Positions 62,515 to 64,000 of a stretch of 64,000 bases of DNA are shown piece by piece. The DNA comes from Hoeflea sp. (lineage in GTDB: Bacteria; Pseudomonadota; Alphaproteobacteria; Rhizobiales; Rhizobiaceae). Position 1 is the first letter of the stretch; each line of letters opens with the position of its first letter. The DNA is taken from assembly GCA_020637795.1 (NCBI GenBank), contig JACKJT010000003.1:124001-188000 (forward strand), given 5' to 3'. Under the pieces are notes generated by a model that saw only the letters and a program-made list of their open reading frames with translations, was not told the DNA's origin and did no database searches. A program made the translations under genes and the position numbers.

Positions 62515-63303
62515 TCAGGCGTCTTCCACGTTGATGCGCCGCCAGACCGCTTCCGAGAAGGAATAGAGCGCAAACAGCAGGAAGCCTGCTCCCGTCGCCC
62601 CCAGCAGCCAGGCCCCGAACGGAAGGCCGGCGATGAAATCAAGCGCCGCGGCGAGGCTCGCCCGCCCCTCCCGCCCGGCAAGACCGTGCCGGAACAACAG
62701 GAACGCAATGACGAGGAAAATGACGCCGCGGGCGCACAATCCGCCGATCGCGGCAACGTCGATCCATCGCTCCGCCTCAGGCGAGGCCTCGATGTGATCG
62801 CGGTATTTTCGGCTGAACGCCTTCCAGACATGCGCACCGCCGACAATGACGAACACCGCGCTCAGGATCAGCGACACCGGACCGGCGCCGATAAACCCGG
62901 CGGCCGTGCGGGCAAACCCGCCCCCGGAGCCGTCTCCGGAAGAAACCATACCACCCCACCAGAGCGAAAAGGCATAGACCATCAGGAAGCCGTAGGTCGT
63001 TGCCGACCCCAGCAGGCCGGCACGCACCGCCAATCCTGCGGGCTTGATGCCATGTTCGTCGGTGTCAAGAATTGCCTGCACCAGGCGCCACAGGCAGTAT
63101 CCCGCAAGACTGATGATGAGCAGCGGCGTCAGGATGGCGCTGGCGGTGGACTGTGTGATGAACCGCACCGCATCCCTGGAATCGCTGCCGCTGCCGGTGG
63201 TCAGCGCGGCACTGACGATGAAGAAGGCCAGCACCAGGTAGACCAGGCCGCGCGCACCGTAGCCGAGCCGCGCGAACGGTTTGAACCAGTCATGCCAGGT
63301 CAA
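62515..63303 (-). CDS. DUF1206-family integral membrane protein
   Basis: 262 residues with three repeats of paired helices, the DUF1206 pattern: WFKPFARLGYGARGLVYLVL begins repeat 1 (ARLGYGARGLVYL), and IGGLCARGVIFLVIAFLLFR begins repeat 3. Function unknown. The start is TTG 63303, which overlaps the PAP2 stop as TTGA; no ATG lies close by, and homology begins right after it. The pair is co-transcribed on the minus strand. Confidence 0.8.
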   Translation of the reverse strand: MTWHDWFKPFARLGYGARGLVYLVLAFFIVSAALTTGSGSDSRDAVRFITQSTASAILTPLLIISLAGYCLWRLVQAILDTDEHGIKPAGLAVRAGLLGSATTYGFLMVYAFSLWWGGMVSSGDGSGGGFARTAAGFIGAGPVSLILSAVFVIVGGAHVWKAFSRKYRDHIEASPEAERWIDVAAIGGLCARGVIFLVIAFLLFRHGLAGREGRASLAAALDFIAGLPFGAWLLGATGAGFLLFALYSFSEAVWRRINVEDA

Positions 63304-64000
63304 CGGCCGGGCTCCCGGGTCTGCCAGGGCAATCCTTTCGCCTTGCGCCTTTGCAGCATGTGCACGATCAGCCAGGTAAAGCTGGCCCAGGCGGCCCCCA
63401 GCGCCCAGCCGGCGGCGACATCGCTCGGCCAGTGCACACCGAGATAGACCCGGCTGACACCGACCATCACCGCGACCAGCACCGCAACGCCAAGCACATA
63501 GGCCCGGGCGCGCGCGCTTTCGAGATAGCCGATGACGATAGCCGCCAGCGTCAGGTAGGCGACGGTCGTCACCAGCGCGTGCCCGCTCGGGAAACTCGCT
63601 GTGTGGACAGCGTCGAGATGATCGACCAGATCGGGCCGCGGGCGCGCGTAATACTGCTTGAGAGTCTGGCTCAACAACGCGCCGGATCCCACCGACAGCA
63701 CCGCGTAAAGCGCCGCGCCATAGCGCCGCGTGACGATGAAAAAACCGGAAACTGCCGCGAGCGTCAGCATGATCAGCGGATATCCGCCGATAGCGGTGAC
63801 CTCGAGCGCAGTCTCCTGCAGCCATCCCGGTCCGAGCGGCCGGGCCGGATCGCCCGGCACCCGCATCATCAGAAACAGCGTTTCGTCGAGATTGCGGATT
63901 TCGCCCTCGGCCATTTCGTCGGCAATCTGGATGAAGGCATAGACGCCGAGCGTGACGATACCGAGCAGCAGCACCGGCATGCGGTTGGCGTTGCCGTTCT
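63300..64000 (-). CDS. PAP2-family phosphatase (5' end probably outside the window)
   Basis: Phosphatidic acid phosphatase/acid phosphatase type 2. The three catalytic motifs are KQYYARPRP, PSGHALVTTVAYLTLA, and SRVYLGVHWPSDVAAGWALG. Five to six helices are visible. The first methionine inside the window is at 63980, but the frame stays open to base 64000 and the first helix starts at that residue with no Shine-Dalgarno, so the real start probably lies beyond the edge. It likely dephosphorylates a lipid phosphate or undecaprenyl-pyrophosphate. DUF1206 follows with a four-base overlap. Confidence 0.9.
   Translation of the reverse strand, partial: NGNANRMPVLLLGIVTLGVYAFIQIADEMAEGEIRNLDETLFLMMRVPGDPARPLGPGWLQETALEVTAIGGYPLIMLTLAAVSGFFIVTRRYGAALYAVLSVGSGALLSQTLKQYYARPRPDLVDHLDAVHTASFPSGHALVTTVAYLTLAAIVIGYLESARARAYVLGVAVLVAVMVGVSRVYLGVHWPSDVAAGWALGAAWASFTWLIVHMLQRRKAKGLPWQTREPGR

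Overview
This 64 kb window looks like core chromosome of a salt-adapted alphaproteobacterium of the order Hyphomicrobiales (Rhizobiales), in the Rhizobiaceae/Phyllobacteriaceae/Hoeflea neighbourhood. The evidence is the rplY-pth-ychF order, a fused TrpE(G) anthranilate synthase behind a 14-residue WWW leader peptide, a petABC bc1 operon, a carboxynorspermidine polyamine gene pair, rhizobial-style palindromic intergenic repeats, and uniformly high G+C coding sequence. The marine or saline guess rests on a probable glucosylglycerol operon and cannot be settled from this window. I saw no phage, integrase, transposase, CRISPR array, rRNA or tRNA.

Layout. 0-7 kb: end of rplY, pth, a YHS-domain protein, a divergent SDR/AraC pair, ychF, two coupled MaoC-like dehydratases, and apt. 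7.6-14.4 kb: cytochrome bc1 (petABC) and two ABC exporter half-transporters. 14.7-20.9 kb: trmL, a VOC protein divergent from soxR with a clear SoxR promoter between them, hemF, a J-like protein, and the coupled DUF1285-nudL-cca genes. 21-27.9 kb: a MoxR ATPase operon with DUF58, a BatA/DUF4159 protein and a von Willebrand-like membrane protein. 27.9-31.4 kb: gpsA, a HAD phosphatase and a GT20 synthase, best read as a complete glucosylglycerol pathway. 31.5-39.1 kb: mixed housekeeping genes (ACT, GNAT, glutathionyl-hydroquinone reductase, DUF302, a YadGH-type ABC transporter, NUDIX, metallophosphoesterase, alpha/beta hydrolase). 39.2-42.8 kb: leuA behind a leader ORF with four consecutive leucines, then a repeat-rich stretch holding a GIY-YIG gene between two copies of one palindromic repeat. 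42.8-53.2 kb: an exported protein, nspC and its dehydrogenase partner, rsgA, a lower-G+C deacylase/C-S lyase pair, clpP and rhlE. 53.5-64 kb: an EamA transporter, a cobalamin riboswitch with a CbiM-like gene, a threonine/serine dehydratase, trpL-trpE(G)-cytochrome c-CDF, a chemoreceptor, and a DUF1206/PAP2 pair.

How the genes work together. Several operons show stop/start overlaps of four bases (ATGA, GTGA or TTGA): the MaoC pair, DUF1285-nudL-cca, DUF58-DUF4159, gpsA-ggpP, the ABC-2 pair, trpE-cytochrome c and PAP2-DUF1206. Regulation can be read directly at four places: a SoxR promoter of canonical geometry, trp and leu attenuation leaders, and a cobalamin riboswitch. The least standard parts are the gpsA-ggpP-ggpS operon, the AspA-family deacylase plus MalY lyase cassette, the repeat-flanked GIY-YIG gene and a small J-domain-like protein.
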